Below the pieces are notes generated by a model. That model was given only the letters and a program-made list of their open reading frames with translations. It was not told where the DNA came from and ran no database searches. Made by a program: the position numbers and the translations under genes. This document shows positions 32,218 to 32,625 of a stretch of 32,625 nucleotides of DNA, piece by piece (position 1 is the stretch's first letter; each line of letters starts with the position of its first letter). Source of the stretch: JBBQZO01 sp038207625 (GTDB lineage Bacteria > Pseudomonadota > Gammaproteobacteria > Burkholderiales > Burkholderiaceae_D); contig JBBQZO010000046.1 in NCBI GenBank assembly GCA_038207625.1, forward strand, positions 1 to 32,625, given 5' to 3'.

Positions 32218-32625
32218 TTGGCCACTCCCGGGCTCGACTCAAGCGGCGCCGCCGACTGCAAATTGAACTCGACATAGCTCGCCGCACTGGCCTTCGGTTC
32301 CTTGTCGTCGGGCGTTTTCGGGCCGGGCCGCCCCATCTGCAGGCTGTCGAACGATTTGCCGCGCAGGATGGCTTCATGGTTCAGACGCCCGATATAACTT
32401 GGCACCATGGCCGCCTGCAGCGCCCTGCCCTGCACGGCGATCTCGTGGCCGGCGCCGGTGATGCTCACGCCGGTCAGCCACAGACCGCTGACATTCTGGC
32501 GCGCCAGCGCGCGAAAGTATTCCGAGTAGCCCAGCGTGTTGCCAAATTCACCGCGCCGCAACACGTCGGCGACGCTGGTCAGCGCCTTCAACTCCACGTC
32601 GGCCGCCTGCACTTGCGCGTCGATC
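32214..32625 (-). CDS. PilN-like MSHA biogenesis protein, C-terminal 136 residues (runs off the window)
   Basis: This is the C-terminal part of a fimbrial assembly protein of the PilN/MshI2 kind. It has the end of a coiled coil ('QAADVELKALTSVADVLRRG') and the periplasmic domain 'YSEYFRALARQNVSGLWLTGVSITGAGHEIAVQGRALQAAMVPSYIGRLNHEAILRGKSF', with a disordered linker and 'YVEFNLQSAA' near the end. The frame stays open past base 32625, so the start lies outside. The stop overlaps mshJ (ATGA). Whether it is called mshI or a separate mshI2 depends on the missing part. Confidence 0.85.
   Translation of the reverse strand, partial: IDAQVQAADVELKALTSVADVLRRGEFGNTLGYSEYFRALARQNVSGLWLTGVSITGAGHEIAVQGRALQAAMVPSYIGRLNHEAILRGKSFDSLQMGRPGPKTPDDKEPKASAASYVEFNLQSAAPLESSPGVAK

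Overview
The window reads as ordinary chromosome of a GC-rich betaproteobacterium, most likely an Oxalobacteraceae member of the Massilia/Duganella/Janthinobacterium type. This rests on family-level recognition only. The clues are a class I PHA synthase with its PhaR regulator, a divergent bamD/rluD-pgeF arrangement, PEP-CTERM exported proteins, a type IV MSHA pilus gene block, and strong GC bias at third codon positions. I see no rRNA, tRNA, CRISPR array, prophage, insertion sequence or origin.

Layout. 1-1625: 5' part of a LysR regulator diverging from an NAD(P)-binding epimerase-like protein. 1626-6533: a very strong hairpin, a promoter, penicillin-binding protein 1A (mrcA, apparently TTG start), an HDOD-domain protein and a cytosolic-type 5'-nucleotidase, all on +. 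6534-10927: mfd and serB, overlapping by one base. 10944-14008: a minus-strand block (GNAT, PEP-CTERM protein, MepB-like protein), then a plus-strand second PEP-CTERM protein. 14217-19507: a minus-strand block transcribed phaC, phaR, rimO, metC. 19535-19969: a small membrane protein diverging from phaC. 20008-21842: rluD-pgeF on minus, diverging from bamD, which ends in a textbook bidirectional terminator shared with yaaA. 23587-26442: an orphan PIN-domain protein, a YbdL-type methionine aminotransferase and an HD-GYP-like protein, on +. 26499-32625: a minus-strand block with the end of a PilN-like gene, mshJ, mshK, mshL, mshM, mshN and a glutathione S-transferase.

Genes that work together: PhaC polymerises hydroxyacyl-CoA into PHA, and PhaR is the matching regulator. 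phaA and phaB are absent here. The msh genes form a tightly overlapping operon for the inner-membrane platform, secretin and accessory ATPase of an MSHA-type pilus. The assembly ATPase and pilin genes that normally follow mshN are not next to it. mrcA and bamD are envelope-building genes; mfd, rimO, rluD and serB are housekeeping.

I did not find a clear new multi-gene system. The best second-look items are an HD-GYP-like protein that has lost its HD dyad, perfect short palindromes upstream of both PEP-CTERM genes, an intrinsic-terminator-like hairpin in the phaC-phaR gap, a 7-codon upstream ORF overlapping the TTG start of mrcA, an epimerase-like protein lacking the usual Tyr/Lys pair, and the interrupted MSHA cluster.
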